Positions 1-12,128 of a stretch of 64,000 nt of DNA are shown piece by piece. The notes under the pieces were generated by a model. The model had not been told where the DNA came from, did no database searches, and saw only the letters and a list, made by a program, of their open reading frames with translations. How positions within the stretch are numbered: the first letter of the stretch is position 1; the number at the start of each line of letters is the position of its first letter. Source of the stretch: Apoderus coryli (Eukaryota > Arthropoda > Insecta > Coleoptera > Attelabidae); NCBI GenBank assembly GCA_911728435.2, contig OU452202.1, positions 23,849,135-23,913,134 of the forward strand, written 5' to 3'. A program made the translations under genes and the position numbers.

Positions 1-660
1 TGTGAATGGAAAACCCCAAAGTAAGCCGTTCTAAGGAGATGAAAATTTAAGTAACACGCAAGCTGTCTAAGCAAAAATAGAGCACTGGACAACTTGCGAC
101 TTAGGTATTCGATGTGAGAGTACCAGTTAAGATTGTCATCCCAATAGACTCCAAGCACTTTGACAATGTCACCACTGATATGGGAGAAATTAGAAGACAG
201 CTTCAGAACATTACACTTGTCTTCGTTAAGCCTTAACCCATTCGCACCAAACCATTTCTTGGCTGCATTCAAGACCGAAAGGGATATAGTGTTCAGATTG
301 TCAAAACTTGAACTACTCGACACAAAACTGGCATCAACGGCAAAAAGGGACGGAAATGAGATATCTGACATATAATGGGAGATATCATTTATGTATATAA
401 TGAAAAGTAATGGGCCACGCACAGAGCCCTGAGGCACCTCATAGCTCACCCTTTTAAGAAAAGATATTTCACCGTTCAACTCGACCAGCTGCTGTCTCTC
501 CAATAGGAAAGAGTTAATCAAACCCCCTCTCTCCATAGAAAGACAGAAGGGTATCATGGGAAATGCAGTCAAAAGCCTTAGACAAATCAGTCGTGGTCAA
601 TACAGAGTGTTTACCATACTCAAAAGACGCAATTTGATCGCCCACAACACTCAGGATCGA
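1..660 (-). pseudogene. 5'- and 3'-incomplete LINE reverse transcriptase fragment
   Basis: Reading the minus strand gives the central and thumb part of a jockey/CR1-superfamily non-LTR reverse transcriptase. A KAFDCISHD block lies near 560-600. It is followed by VPQGSVRGPLLFIIYIND near 410-440, the place of the YADD box (mutated to FAVDAS), and then the downstream LGVYWDDNLNWYSHIEYLS block near 90-130. These blocks are the normal order of RT motifs A, B, C and E. The catalytic Asp-Asp pair is changed, so the enzyme would be dead. The copy runs off the left window edge, and its 5' side stops in a GATC-rich stretch near 660. The nearest clade is uncertain, but the LINE RT assignment is secure. 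Confidence 0.85.
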
Positions 661-2157
661 TCGATCGATACAAAATGGATCGATCTTGTGGGTACCAACA
701 AGCCAAAACCAAACATCTCATTGTAGATTTTCATTGGCCCAAAACCTACAGTTGTGTTTGTTGACGTTTTCATTTAACATAAATGGTGCATCATCGGAAA
801 ACACTATAATAAAATCGATAAACCGGTTACTTTGGTCCTATCTTGTCATCATATCACAAAATTGCATTCTTAAGTTAAATTTATCATGTGATAGCTCCTG
901 AATTACATATGCGAGGTTGATATTTATGTTTTATTAAAACATTATTCTCGGTTTTGAAGCAGACCCTCGAACTGATATATTACTCCCTATACTACACTGG
1001 GTTTTTTTGGGTTTATAGATAAATAATAAGATTCAAAATGCCATAGACAAGAAGCATTTACTTCACTAGGGACCTTCAGATATTAAAATTATATATTCCA
1101 GATACAACACAGTATACCTAGATACATTTAAGATCTTTAATATCCATATTACAAAATTGAACGATATAAATTTAATTATCGTTCATTTGATATAGTATTA
1201 AAATATCTTCAACACAAATCGTTAAACTAACTAATTTTTTCTAAACTTGTTTATATCGGTAAACGCATATAAACGAGAACGTCAAATAAAATCGATAATT
1301 TATAGTGTTAAATAATAATTTTATTGTAGACGAAACGCTTTTATTGGAAAATGAATGTACGACTCGAGGAGTAGAATACACATTGAGTATTTATATGTAA
1401 AGTATAAATAAAACATAATGGTGATTATGATTCTTAAGTCTGTACTGGGTACACACATACTACCGCGTAAATTATTCTGCAGGTGTCTTAATTTGTTTTA
1501 TTACTAGAAGTTAATACAAATCCTATCATGTTAAATATTTGGAATGAATAACCAACTCAATTATTGTCGATTAAAGCTGTTTGATCAGTTGCTAAATGCC
1601 ACAGCAGGCAAATATTTGAGTAACGAATTTTGACGTAAATGGCTTCACATACAACTTAAGTTTAAAAGACTGTTTACGTAACAAAAGCATCAATTATTGT
1701 TTAATGCGCAAATTCTATGGTGGACATAGTCTATAGTGAACTGAGCAGTTATGACGTTACTCTTGCATCTTGCAGGAGCCGACTGTAGACGAAATCTTTA
1801 CGACATTATGCTAATTGTGGTTATAAATACTTTAAAGTGTTTTTTTTTCTTCTGTAAACAGGAGTCTTAAAATCCACCGCTTTAGAGTAGAAATTGCTGA
1901 AAATTTAACATAAAAACAATGATATATAATCAATAAGTCGGTAGGATAAATGATACAAATTTTTTTTTGACAAAACTCGATTTTATTATTCAAGCTAATT
2001 GCCTTCGAGAGCAATGCAACTAGTATAGCGATTTTCCAAATTTTCGATACCATTTTTATAGTAGGATTTCTCTTTCTCGTCAAAATAGGCCTTAGTTTCA
2101 GCGATTACTTCATCATTGGACTTAGTACTAAATAAAAATCATATGGAAAAAATCTAT
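661..2157. other. AT-rich unassigned DNA
   Basis: No open frame with recognisable protein similarity, RNA gene or clear repeat structure was seen. A short (GATC)n run occurs at about 657-684 at the edge of the LINE fragment. Confidence 0.6.
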
Positions 2158-3260
2158 GTGGTCAGGTTGACGCAGTTTACACGGACTTTGCCAAGGCGTT
2201 TGATCGAATAGGTCATGTTGTGTTGCTGAAGAAATTGGAGGGTTTTGGTTTTGGGCCGAGTTAAGTATCACTTTTTTCCTCGTATTTGTCTGAAAGATAT
2301 CAATATGTATCATTGTATGGTTTCGACTCACATTGTTATAAGGCTGTGTCGCGGGTACAACAGGGGTCCAATTTAGGTTTGGACGATTTGGCTCTGGATT
2401 TGACTTGTTCGGGACTCTTTTTCGCCGATGATCTTAAAATTTTTAAATCTGTAAACAGTGTTGAGGACTGTGAAAGTTTACAGCTTTGTCTGGATGCCAT
2501 AAGACTTTGGCATGCCGCGAACCGTTTGTATTTGAACCCCAACAAATGTAAGGTAGTTACATATATGGAAGAAAACGCCTCTGCATTATGATTATTGTAT
2601 TGAAGACATATCGGTTACACGTTCGTAGAAACGAATGACTTAGGAGCATTGTTTGGTTCTAAATTTTCTTTTAATGACCATATTCGTTCAAATGTAAGCG
2701 ATGCTCTAAGAATCTATGGCTTTGTTGTTAGATGCTCCAAACCCTTTGCTGACTTAAATATTTTCAGGATTTTATACTATGCCTATGTTCGCTCGAAAAT
2801 GGAATATTGTTCAGTTGTATGGTGTCCCTACTATATGTCTTATAAATTACTTATTGAGAGAGTCCAACGAAGATTTTTGAAGTTTTTGTGTTTTCGGGAG
2901 GATGGAACTTATCCTGTCCAAGGTGTAAATGATTCGTTGTTGACCACTCGTTTTAACGTTTCCAGTTTGGATTTGCGACGGGGCATAGCACTAATTGTAT
3001 TGTTATTCAAATTATTGAATAACAAAATCTGTTGTAGTAGTCTCCTTGAGCCGGTTAGTTTTTGGGTGCCACGTGAAAATGCCAGAAATAACTTGCTTTT
3101 TATAACATTAGAGCTAGAACTAATATTCAGTGTATTTAATATGTGTGATGTATTTAACCGCATATCTAGTGTTTCTGATATCAATAGACTAATATATAAA
3201 GTATAAAAATTAGCTTCAAAGAATTTCGGCGATAAACGAAGTGCATACATTTTAATAATT
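2158..3260 (+). pseudogene. Truncated LINE reverse transcriptase with internal deletion
   Basis: The plus strand encodes a non-LTR RT from motif A (DFAKAFDRIGH, about 2184-2216) through QQGS (about 2356-2370) to FADD (about 2421-2432). The thumb and C-terminal region lies at 2649-3206, with WCPYY and the RVQRRFLKF block typical of LINE connection domains. A stop interrupts the frame after motif A near 2260. The usual PLLF...IND segment after QQGS is missing, so an internal deletion lies near 2375-2400. There is a further frameshift near 2590. The C-terminal 185 codons are open. It is a dead 5'-truncated jockey-superfamily copy, of a different lineage from the 24.5/44 kb pair because its blocks differ. 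Confidence 0.85.
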
Positions 3261-3708
3261 AATTACTTGCTTAAGTATAAATTTTATCAATACCCCTTGT
3301 AATACAGGTGTTTTTCAGCGTCAATGGAAAAAGTGAGAGACAAATCGCTCTGATTGAAATTTAACGGTTAAACACCTAGAATTATTGGAAATAATAATAC
3401 AGAACAAAAAAAAAAGAATCACTTCCTACGTTATTCTTTATTATTAAGCGTTTGAAGTGAAAGCACTTAATCATTTTTGTTTTATTGTTGTTCATTAACA
3501 TATCGATATGCTGAGAGAGTATTATTGTAAAAAAAATATAATATAATATGTGCTCTTCTGGTATAGAAGTTATTTTGCGGTTTTATGGTGTTATTTCTCA
3601 CAATTTTCTAATATATACAGGGTTATTCATATGTATGGAATCAAATTCATATCTATATTTGTGAAAACGCAAAAACACGTAAATCAGTTCTAAATCAAGC
3701 GCTTTTTT
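3261..3708. other. AT-rich unassigned DNA
   Basis: No coding signal. It contains one copy of the recurrent terminus TATACAGGG near 3614-3622 (see the dispersed TACAGGGTG motif). Confidence 0.5.
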
Positions 3709-3904
3709 AATTTAGACAGGACAATGATATTATGAAGGGCTACTTGCATGCCAAACGACATGCGGAAGCAGTGTCATTAAGGATAGTTTCTTAAGGCTTA
3801 AATGATAGCGTTCTATAGTTCTATACTGAGTAAAAGCATCAAAAAATTGAAATTTTTCCGTTGCCTTAAGGGTTGTGAAATTTAGACAGGACAATGATAT
3901 TATG
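3709..3904. repeat. 170-bp satellite-like monomer with repeated start
   Basis: A 26-bp segment (AATTTAGACAGG then ACAATGATATTATG) at 3709-3734 recurs at 3879-3904, giving a 170-bp period. The unit between contains GGATAGTTTCTTA and GATAGCGT blocks. A diverged second copy lies at about 4763-4925, so this is either a short tandem satellite run (one monomer plus the start of the next) or a mobile unit flanked by a long direct repeat. Confidence 0.7.
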
Positions 3905-4762
3905 CACAGCACAGCACTTGCACAGCGTGAAATTTTTTGTTGAATAAATATGTTAAACAGCTCTCTTTTGTTTTCCTACTGTATGAAATCTAGAAGATTA
4001 TGCTGTACATAACTTGTATCTAATCTTAAATTGTTATTAAGTGCCAAGTCATTAACCAACTGTTGTTTTTACCGATTATTTTTTACCTATGTACTTCATT
4101 CTGTAAAATTATTCTTCCTATAGTTGAAAATTAACCCAATTTACCTATCCATTATGTTTTATTCCAACTAACATGCAAAATAACCTGTTACACTTTCTAT
4201 AACAAGGCAGTAGTACACAACATAGAAAATAATTTTATGCTAAAACCGTATTATTAACAATTTCGTGTCCCACCTGTTATTATTTTAAAATATTTTTATT
4301 AATAATAACGCACAGGTCAATTTTAACAAAACATGTTAAATTATTATTATATTAATGGTATGTTTGTCTTGCTCTTTTTGTTGTTGTTGTTGATTTAGTT
4401 TCTACAATAGAGGGAAAGTTTTTTTTGGCAGAACCAGTAGTTGATCTATTTTAGACTATACAGTGTGTCTCAATAGTTCGAAAAGCCTTCAATAACATAG
4501 AAAATGATTTCGTTAACTGTTCTTTCGCTATAAAATGTAGTACTTAACAGAAAACTGGTTTTTTACACACAGTTTTTCATGAAAATTTGTTTTCTCTTAT
4601 ATTATCTGATCTGATCAAGTTTTAGATTAATTTTAGTAGGGACTCTTGACAAATAAGAAAACAAACATTGTATTTTCACGAAATAGCCATAGGGGCAATA
4701 AGACTTAGATAAAACACGAAAAAACCAAACTCTCATAAAGTCCGGGCCTCATGGAGTTGGGA
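3905..4762. other. AT-rich unassigned DNA with (GTT)n
   Basis: Nothing assignable was seen apart from a short (TTG)n microsatellite at about 4377-4392. Confidence 0.5.
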
Positions 4763-4925
4763 AATTTACTCAGGACAATGATATTATAAACGGCTATCTG
4801 CATGCCAAACGACATGCTGCAACAGGGTCATTAAGGATAGTTTCTTATGTCTTGAATGATAGCGTCCTATACCAAAATAAAGCATTACAATTGAAACCTG
4901 TTCTGCGCCTGATCGGGTTGTGAAA
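4763..4925. repeat. Second copy of the 170-bp repeat
   Basis: Shares with 3709-3878 the start CAGGACAATGATATTAT, CATGCCAAACGACATGC, GGATAGTTTCTTA and the end GGGTTGTGAAA. It is diverged by substitutions and by unrelated sequence in the middle. The order and spacing of the shared blocks are the same, so it is one monomer of the same family about 1 kb away. Confidence 0.7.
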
Positions 4926-5266
4926 ACTGCATTAATTAATTGTAAAAGATTAGAGGTAGCGACTTCAAATTGGGCATGCAGATGGATCATTTTAACGATT
5001 TATCGTATAGAATATGTACTTAAATAATCAATATTAATAAGAAGTATGTTTTAAGCAATTTAAAGGGTAAGAAAACACTTCTCAATCAATATATTTTTAT
5101 GTGTGAAGTATTGAGTTAATACTCTTTTTTCAAGTAACCAACAACCTCAAAGTCAACTCATTTATTTTTAAATTGCGACTGTAAAATTAATTTCTTTCTT
5201 ACCCCCCAGGTTTTTTGACAAATAGGAAATTAATAATCCTTCGGGATTGTTCAACAAAACAACAGT

Positions 5267-5307
5267 GCCATACATGTTTCAAGGTCTAAAACCTCATCAT
5301 CAGTGGC
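5267..5307 (-). ncRNA. Hammerhead ribozyme-like motif, type A, intact core
   Basis: On the minus strand stem I GCCA is followed by CUGAUGA, one extra U, a 5-bp stem II (GAGGU / ACCUU with one G-U), then GAA and the self-complementary stem III ACAUGU. The cleavage-position A follows, and UGGC closes stem I exactly. All invariant core residues of the hammerhead consensus (C3 U4 G5 A6 N7 G8 A9; G12 A13 A14) are present. The odd points are the extra base between A9 and stem II and a stem III with no loop, as in minimal type I hammerheads of Penelope-like elements. Cleavage activity is inferred, not shown. Confidence 0.75.
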
Positions 5308-5362
5308 TTTATATAATTTAGAATTTTGAAAATTTGCTTGATTGATTGATAAATTATATAAA

Positions 5363-5407
5363 GCCACTGATGATGAGGTTTAAGACCTTGGAACATGTAG
5401 ATATGGC
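5363..5407 (+). ncRNA. Degenerate hammerhead-like motif, type A
   Basis: This is the inverted partner of the minus-strand motif at 5267. It keeps stem I GCCA/UGGC, CUGAUGA, the extra U and stem II. GAAAC is changed to GGAAC, and four bases (GATA) are inserted between the cleavage position and the stem I 3' strand. It is probably inactive in cis. Confidence 0.6.
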
Positions 5408-5479
5408 ACTGACTGTTCAATTATATAAGTAAATTTTTATTTATATTATGAAAAGTAAAATATCAAAAACTCTTCAAAC

Positions 5480-5503
5480 TAATAATAATAATAATAATAA
5501 TGA
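5480..5503. repeat. (AAT)n tail of the LINE at 5504-7575
   Basis: A run of AAT triplets lies immediately downstream (on the minus strand) of an AATAAA-type signal. It is the microsatellite 3' tail of the adjacent minus-strand LINE. Confidence 0.8.
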
Positions 5504-7575
5504 TTTATTGTGAAAATGTAGAATATATACAATTGCACAAAAAGGATAGAGATTTGGCCAATGCCACTCTTCCACTCTTCCTTAAAAAAACATATACAAA
5601 TAAAGAAAGAATGTACAAAACAAAAACTCTTAAAACTAGAATAAACAAATTTTCATTTTAAATTAATGTAAAAAGTTAATCACACTATGAATAAATTCTG
5701 AGCTTCAATTGTCTCTGAAATAATTCCAATGGCAAATCAATTATATCAATACATTTATTTAGCAGTAGTGAGGTCATATACGAGAAACTGTCATATGCTT
5801 AGGGATAGTAAAGGAATCAATACGTACATTAACATCATGAACATTAGAACGTCTACACAACAACTTATACAAATATTGAGGGTCACGAGCATGGTATATC
5901 TTATGTTGCAATGAAGTATATAAATACTCATATCTCACATCCAACTTTGGCTCACCCAATCTCTCAAAAAATGGAGTGACATGTGCAGCAAAAGAAACCG
6001 TGCAAACAAACCTTATACAAGAATTCTGCACTCTCTGCAACTTCATTTTATTATAATGAAACAAAAAATAAAAATATACCGGAAAACAATATTCCAAATG
6101 CGGATAAATAAGAGCTTTAACCAATTTAAGTTTAGTAGGCTCATCAACCAGGTGTTTAAGATGGTATATCGAACGCAATTTAAAAAGTGAATTCCTGCAT
6201 ACATTGCCACAATGCTCGTTAAAATTTAGCTCAGAATCCACGATTACTCCTAGATCTCGAGCTTTATGCATCCAGGGGATAACATCATTGTTAATCTTAA
6301 CATTAAACTCTTGAGTAACAAAACTACCGTGGCGCTCGTTGCCAATGCACATTGCCACCGTCTTCCTAGAGTTCAGGAGTAAACCATTGTTTAAACACCA
6401 ACAAGAAAACTGAGACAGCTCTCCATTTATTAGATCAATTGCAGTCTCAGCACTGGCTAGGGGAAGAGACAAATATACCTGGATATCGTCCGCATAGAGG
6501 TGTATGGTAAAGAGCTGGAATGATCCCACAATGTCAAATACATAAACAGAAAACAACAATGGTCCAAGAATAAATACTCCCTTGTGGAACACCACTATTG
6601 GTCACCAAAAAATCTGAACATTTGCCCTGCAATTTCACCCGCTGTCTTCGAGCACACAGATAACTTCTGAACCATGTCAACGACACACCATCAAATCCAA
6701 GGTATTTAAGCTTGGCAAGCAATAATTCAAAATTAACACGATCGAAAGCTTTACTTTGATCCAGCAGAACAAGTATTGTTAACATGGATCTGTCCATGGC
6801 GGTAGCAAGGTCACTCATGACGCTCAGAAGCGCGGTGGTTGTGCTGTGCTTCTCCCGAAAGCCTGATTGAATAGACGGCAAAATGCTATTCTCACGTATA
6901 TAGTCTAAAACTTGACCACCAATTATTCGCTCAAATATCTTCGACATTGCGGGAAGTATGCTAATTGGTCGCAAATCATTACAAGTTACAGGAGACCGAA
7001 CTTTAGGTAGTGGAATCACATCCGCCATCTTCCAAACATTAGGAAATGTCCCTGAACTGACAGAGTCATTGAAAATATTACAAATTATATCCGCACAATG
7101 TGGTATAACTAAGCGTATCATTTTTATGTTAATACCATCAACACCATAACACTCAGATTTAATTCTGCTAACACATCTCATAATATCCTGACAGTCGATC
7201 TCCTTAATCTGAAAAGCTAAGCCGTTCCGAAATTGATTATTATTAAAAAAATTTAAAACTTCATCACTCGCCTGTGACTGACCGACAACATTTAAAAAAT
7301 AGTTGTTAATTTGATCCGGGTCCTGAAACTCATCCGGTAAGTCATTTGAGTTTTGATTACTACAAACACCCCAACGAGAAAAATTTTTCCACATCGCTTT
7401 AGAGTTAGATTTACAAGCTTTGATTGTTTCGCGAACATAAGCCTTTTTTTCTGCTTTAATGGCCTGCTTTAAAAAATTTCTAATGTCAACATAATACTGT
7501 CTAGATGTATCAGTTCTGTATTTAAGATATCTTTTATGAGCCTTTTGTTTTAAACGAATCATTTCATCAATCAAC
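5504..7575 (-). pseudogene. LINE ORF2 (reverse transcriptase), nearly complete RT domain, frameshifted
   Basis: The minus strand carries the longest LINE reading frame in the window, about 630 codons in two overlapping frames (7574-6534 and 6595-5774). In order it shows a basic linker with AIKAEKKAY, then the RT fingers (ECYGVDGINIKMI and PISILPAMSKIFERII). Motif A follows as LLDQSKAFDRVNFELL, then GVPQGSI, ILGPLLFSVYVFDI, YADD at about 6485-6496 and the LGVIVDSELNF block. The C-terminal LYPHLEYC-like and QRVQNSCIRF blocks come last. A 4-bp insertion between GVPQGSI and LGPLLF near 6580 shifts the frame. A second shift near 5774 separates the last ~30 codons (ending near 5685). The endonuclease is missing, so the copy is 5' truncated. 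The tail is (AAT)n. It appears related to the LINE at 61.8-62.9 kb. Confidence 0.9.
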
Positions 7576-10177
7576 TAGGTACTTATATCTCCGCGTAGTC
7601 CCAGAGAGAAGAGCAAAACGAAAATCAAACTAAATCCGACCAAGCTGCACTTGTCATAATAATATTTAAAAATGACAATTACTAATTAGATCATTAACAA
7701 ATTTACCTTATCTCATTACGAACTAATTACATCAGGAGAAAAAAACTATATAAAGTGTGTTCTCTCTATCTACAACAAACTACTTACTCTATTCATATTA
7801 CGTACTATGTAAGTATGAGAAATATTTTTTTAGAAATAAAAGAAAAACAGTGAATAGAAACATTATTAAGTAATAACATGAGAAGTGAACTGACATCTTT
7901 TCATTGTCGTTCGCAAAAACAAATGGGTTCTATTGTAATAGACATAAAGAAAAAAAAACTTAATAATGATAATGGAAGAAGTATTTAGGTCAATATGGTA
8001 TTTATGACATGTAATGAGACTCCTTGTTCTCTTACTACTTTGTAAGAAATGAAGAATTATAAAAAATAAGTAACCAGTATGTGTGGCCTCTGTATATTAT
8101 CAGGCTGGCACGCGAGCGTATTTGCGAAAGAAATAATTATTATGCTTATTAATATTATTGCAAATAAAAATAAAGATATAGGTACATATCTATCTATTTA
8201 AGAATGTTGTCTAAATTTCTAAATCAGATATCTTGGGTTCAGGCGGCAGATTACTCCCTTTTTAATAGTGCAAATTTGCTCAAATAAATTTAAAGAAAAT
8301 GTAATAAAGAATCGATTCAATTGTTTATTCACAATGGAAATTTTAAAGAATAAGTTTGTCAAAAATTTGGATTACTTTCGAAAGTTTTCGTTGCATGATA
8401 TTTTACAATTTAAGAAAAAATTAAGGCTAACTCCACAAGAATGCATTAAGTCGCTTCGATTAACTTTTAGTAGAGTAGTAGAGAATTAAACAACAATCTA
8501 CTGTATGTATCTCAAGATGAACCAAAACTCACAAGAGTTGTCCGCACATGAAGTACACCCAAAAATGAATGCTTGCAACTTTGACTGTAGACCGACTTCA
8601 CTATAGTCAACTTCTGTGGAAAAAGAAGCATTTTGCCGATGTGCTAAACCTTTGTGGTCAATTTTTAAATGTTTGTCAATATCGCCATTAAATAAATATT
8701 GATGATTACTGGCAAGTAAAATATTAATTACAAAATCAGGACACCAAATGTATTCATGCAAATTGCATAATCTGCAAAACAAAAATGAAGTTCACACAAT
8801 TAAAAATACAATAGACCATTTAGCACTTTAATTAAACAAAGGCTACTATTAAACAACAGAATAGGAATAATATAGTAAGAATCCGTTTTATCTAGATCAA
8901 TCTCTTGTCGCGACGTACTATAAAATTTTACTGGAGCAAGGCTGTTGCAAAAATATATAATTATTTTGTGAAAACTTATATAAATATACCTAGCGCACTT
9001 AAATATGATTATATTTTATTTACCTTTGCAAACAACTATATCTACAGTGAGGACCTTAAGTCACACATAACTCTGAAAGAAATTTTTGTTGGAAAAAATG
9101 CTCACACATCATCTCTCTTTGTGGAAAGTTTTTTTTTTTCATTATCCATAAGAATTTTACAATATTTTATATGTAACACAAATACAAATTGGGCTATCCT
9201 CAATCTGTCCATGTTTGTGTCGCTATTGTGAATGACGGTTGCTATACAATCGAGATTAGAATTAGAAAAAGATAGAGACTTCCGGTTTTCACTGTTTCCT
9301 TTATTTTTAGATGCTCTTTCCATTTAGTGAATACTAATAGCACCATTCCATTTGATTTTTCTAAGAAAACTAACAAAATCAGAAATATTGTTGTATAGCT
9401 CCACCTAGCGGCTATATATGAAAAATAAATAAAAGCACCAATACTTTGGTTGATACACCCAAACATTACCTCTATGCTGAGCCTAATTTTATTAAAATCG
9501 GACTATCCATAAGAAAGTTAGATAACTTTTAACAAACCAACATTCTCCGGCTCGTCCACCATGTATTGATAGAGAAAAATGGTTTATATGAAAAAGTTTT
9601 AGAATTGTAGTTAGATCATCCTCATTAAGTTTAACACGTAATATAAGTATATTTTTAAATAAACAGTGTTTTTCAATTTAGATTTTAGAAAACTAAAACT
9701 ACTGCAGCGATTTCTCTTGTCAGCTTGGGTATCTATACACCCTGTACAATTACGTTTACCTATTATACTACACGACTGACCTGTATAACTTTCTGTTAGG
9801 TCAAAAAACCGGCAAATTGTATCGGAATTATGAGCGATTTTTGGTATTTACTGTAACAAGTAAACATCACATTTTAAGGTTAAAGAAGTATAAAAGTTAA
9901 TTGTTTTTGTGTTAGAACTGCAAGAGCACGCGATTTTACTATACGTTGTATTGTTTGTATTACTTATTGTTGTTTTAAGAACGTATTGTCTTCAATTATT
10001 CAATTAGGCTTTGTGTTAATTAGTTAATGCCACATCTTTTAGGATGATTTAGATTACTATTGTTTTTAAATATGATGAATGACTGCTAATTATCACTTTG
10101 TGTGAGTTCAACTGTGTGACTAGGTGCGTTTGCACACGGGACAACTTGTTTTTGACTAGACTCTAATTGTCAACTAG
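7576..10177. other. AT-rich unassigned DNA
   Basis: No recognisable gene. A 73-codon frame at 8268-8489 has no recognisable domain. A short segment with AGAGACTTCCGGTTT (about 9274-9288) recurs near 51428-51440, and a TATCCATAAGAAAGTTAG segment lies near 9505. Both look like scraps of a dispersed repeat. An inverted TACAGGGTG-type terminus (CACCCTGTA) occurs near 9738-9746. Confidence 0.5.
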
Positions 10178-10345
10178 TTGGATACGCGTTTCTCCAGCCA
10201 GCACATTTGGGCACAACAAAATCCTCACGCAATGTTTTCTGTGAATGTTTACATTGGCATTATGAACAGACAACTAATCGGTCCCAATTTCTTTGAGGAA
10301 CTGTTGGCGCGAGCTGTCCATTTAAATTTTTACAAAGGATACTTG
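10178..10345 (+). pseudogene. Tc1/mariner-like transposase fragment
   Basis: About 50 codons read QHIWAQQNPHA, then FSVNVYIGIMNRQLIGPNFFEELL and a LNF...KGYL tail. This matches the block between the first and second catalytic aspartates of insect Tc1/mariner-superfamily transposases, usually seen as WSDENPH... then FSVNVWCGII...LIGP-F. Conserved order and spacing make the match convincing despite its length. No TIRs were seen; the RTE-like LINE starts 70 bp downstream. It is a short dead relic. Confidence 0.7.
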
Positions 10346-10409
10346 AATTTGAAAAGGTCGTCAGTGTGTTTGTTAAATCAAAATTATTTACTAATATACC
10401 TTTAACTTA

Positions 10410-12100
10410 CACAAAAAACTAAAAGAGACTACCGGAATACATAAAGGCAGAGCAGCAAATGTACTGGCCGACGAAAACAATCAGATAATCACCGATGACC
10501 GGGAAAAAATTGCAATCTGGGAAAGATATATTAAGGAACTTTTCTACCAGGACAGACCTACAATTATGAACGAAGATAACGACCACTTGACAGGACCATC
10601 AATCACAAAAGCGGAGATAGAAAAAGCGATACATAACTCTAAAATCAATAAAGCAACTGGACCGGATGGGATCCCATCGGAAATATTGAAGATATTGGAT
10701 GAAAGAGGCATTGAAGTTCTACACAAAATATTTAACATCGTATACGAAACAGGACAATACCCACAACAATGGCTAAGTTCAACATTCATCCCTCTACCTA
10801 AAAAAAATAATGCTAGAAAGTGTGGAGACCATCGACTGATTAGCCTGATGGGCCACACTTTGAAAGTATTTCTAAAAATAATTCATCAGAGGATCTATAA
10901 AAAATGCGAAAGAGATATCAGTAGCTCACAGTTACAGACAAGGGATGGGCACAAGAGAAGCGATAGTGGCCACGCAAGTCCTTGTACAGAACTGCCATGA
11001 TGTGAGAAAATACATATGCCTTTGCTTTGTTGATTACGAGAAAGCATTTGACCGAGTTGAACATCCCAAACTAATGCAGCTCCTCAGGAATCTTGACATA
11101 GATCAAAAAGACATTAGATGTATAGAAAATCTATATTGATACCAGACTGCACAGATTCGGCTCAATAATGAGCTGTCTGATGATATAGAGATCCAGAGGG
11201 GCGTGCGACAGAGATGTGTCTTGTCCCCGCTTTTGTTCAACCTGTACTCGGAGGGGGTCTTCCGGGAAGCATTGGAAGATGCGGAGATCGGTATTAAAGT
11301 CGACGGAGTGTGGATTAATAACATACGTTATGCTGATGACACAGTGCTCATCACTGATAACATGCAAGACTTACAAAGACTGATAAACACAGTCGGTCAA
11401 CATAGCAGATTGATGGGTCTAAACATAAACACTAAAAAGACGAAGTTTATGATAATAACAAGGAACCTAAATGCGTTTGAAGACTCACAGTTAACATTCA
11501 ACGCAATGCGCATAAACAGAGTGAACAAATTTAAATACTTGGGCATGTGGTTATCTGAAGACTGGACCTCTGATATCGAGGTCAAGAGTCGCATCGAACA
11601 AGCCCAACAAGCATTCCTAAGACTGAGGAGAGTAAATAGTTGCTCGGACTTCGATCTTAGTCTGAGGTTGAGATTCTTAAAGTGCTATGTGTGGTCAGTA
11701 CTTCTCTACGGGATGGAAGGTTGGACCCTTAAAGTCAAGAACATTAACAAATTGGAAGCGTTCGAGATGTGGCTTTACCGCAGAATGCTCAAGATACCGT
11801 GGACTGCAAGAATAACAAACGTAGAAGTTCTGTCCAACATCAACAAAGAACGTGAACTGTTAACCACCATAAAAAAGAGAAAGACTTCATATCTGGGGCA
11901 CGTCATGAGGAACAAGAAGTATGAGTATTTACAGTTGTTGATCGAGGGTAAGATAGAGGGCCGTAGAGGGATAGGAAGGAAGAAATTGTCATGGTTGCGG
12001 AACATAAGACAGTGGACAGGAATAAATGACATACAGACCCTAATTCACACCGCAAGAGATAGAGAGGAGATGGAAAATCTGATCGCAAACATCCATTAGT
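10410..12100 (+). pseudogene. RTE-like LINE reverse transcriptase, 5' truncated
   Basis: It encodes most of an endonuclease-reverse transcriptase of the type often annotated as RTE (HmRTE-like) in insects. The blocks in order are ITKAEIEKAIHN, NKATGPDGIPSEILK, PLPKKNNARKCGDHRLISL, CFVDYEKAFDRVEHPKLM (motif A), GVRQRCVLSPLLFNLYSEGV (motif B), RYADDTVLITDN (catalytic box, 11326-11360), KTKFM and KYLGMWLSEDW. The C-terminal tail is AFEMWLYRRMLKIPWTARITN then YLGHVMRN...KIEGRRGIGRKKLSW. The last 298 codons (11203-12099) are open. A frameshift near 10950 and a TGA in place of the expected Trp near 11138 break the frame. The catalytic YADD is intact. Endonuclease is missing because of 5' truncation. 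Confidence 0.9.
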
Positions 12101-12107
12101 GGATAGC

Positions 12108-12128
12108 ATCCGAAGAAGAAGAAGAATA
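12108..12128 (+). repeat. (GAA)n tail of the RTE-like LINE
   Basis: A GAAGAAGAAGAAGAA run lies about 10 bp after the stop of the LINE frame. RTE-type elements often end in such short tandem repeats, so this marks the 3' end of the insertion. Confidence 0.7.

Larger units (their letters stand above)
5262..5412. repeat. Inverted repeat carrying two hammerhead motifs head to head
   Basis: Arms of about 60 bp at 5262-5319 and 5351-5412 are inverted copies around a ~30-bp AT-rich centre. Each arm contains one hammerhead-like unit, listed separately: minus strand 5267-5307 and plus strand 5363-5407. The inner ends share TTATATAA-rich sequence, so transcription through the locus would make a long hairpin. 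Confidence 0.85.

Noticed and set aside
160..375. Plus-strand 71-codon frame
   Set aside because: It is the antisense shadow of the minus-strand LINE reverse transcriptase at 1-660.
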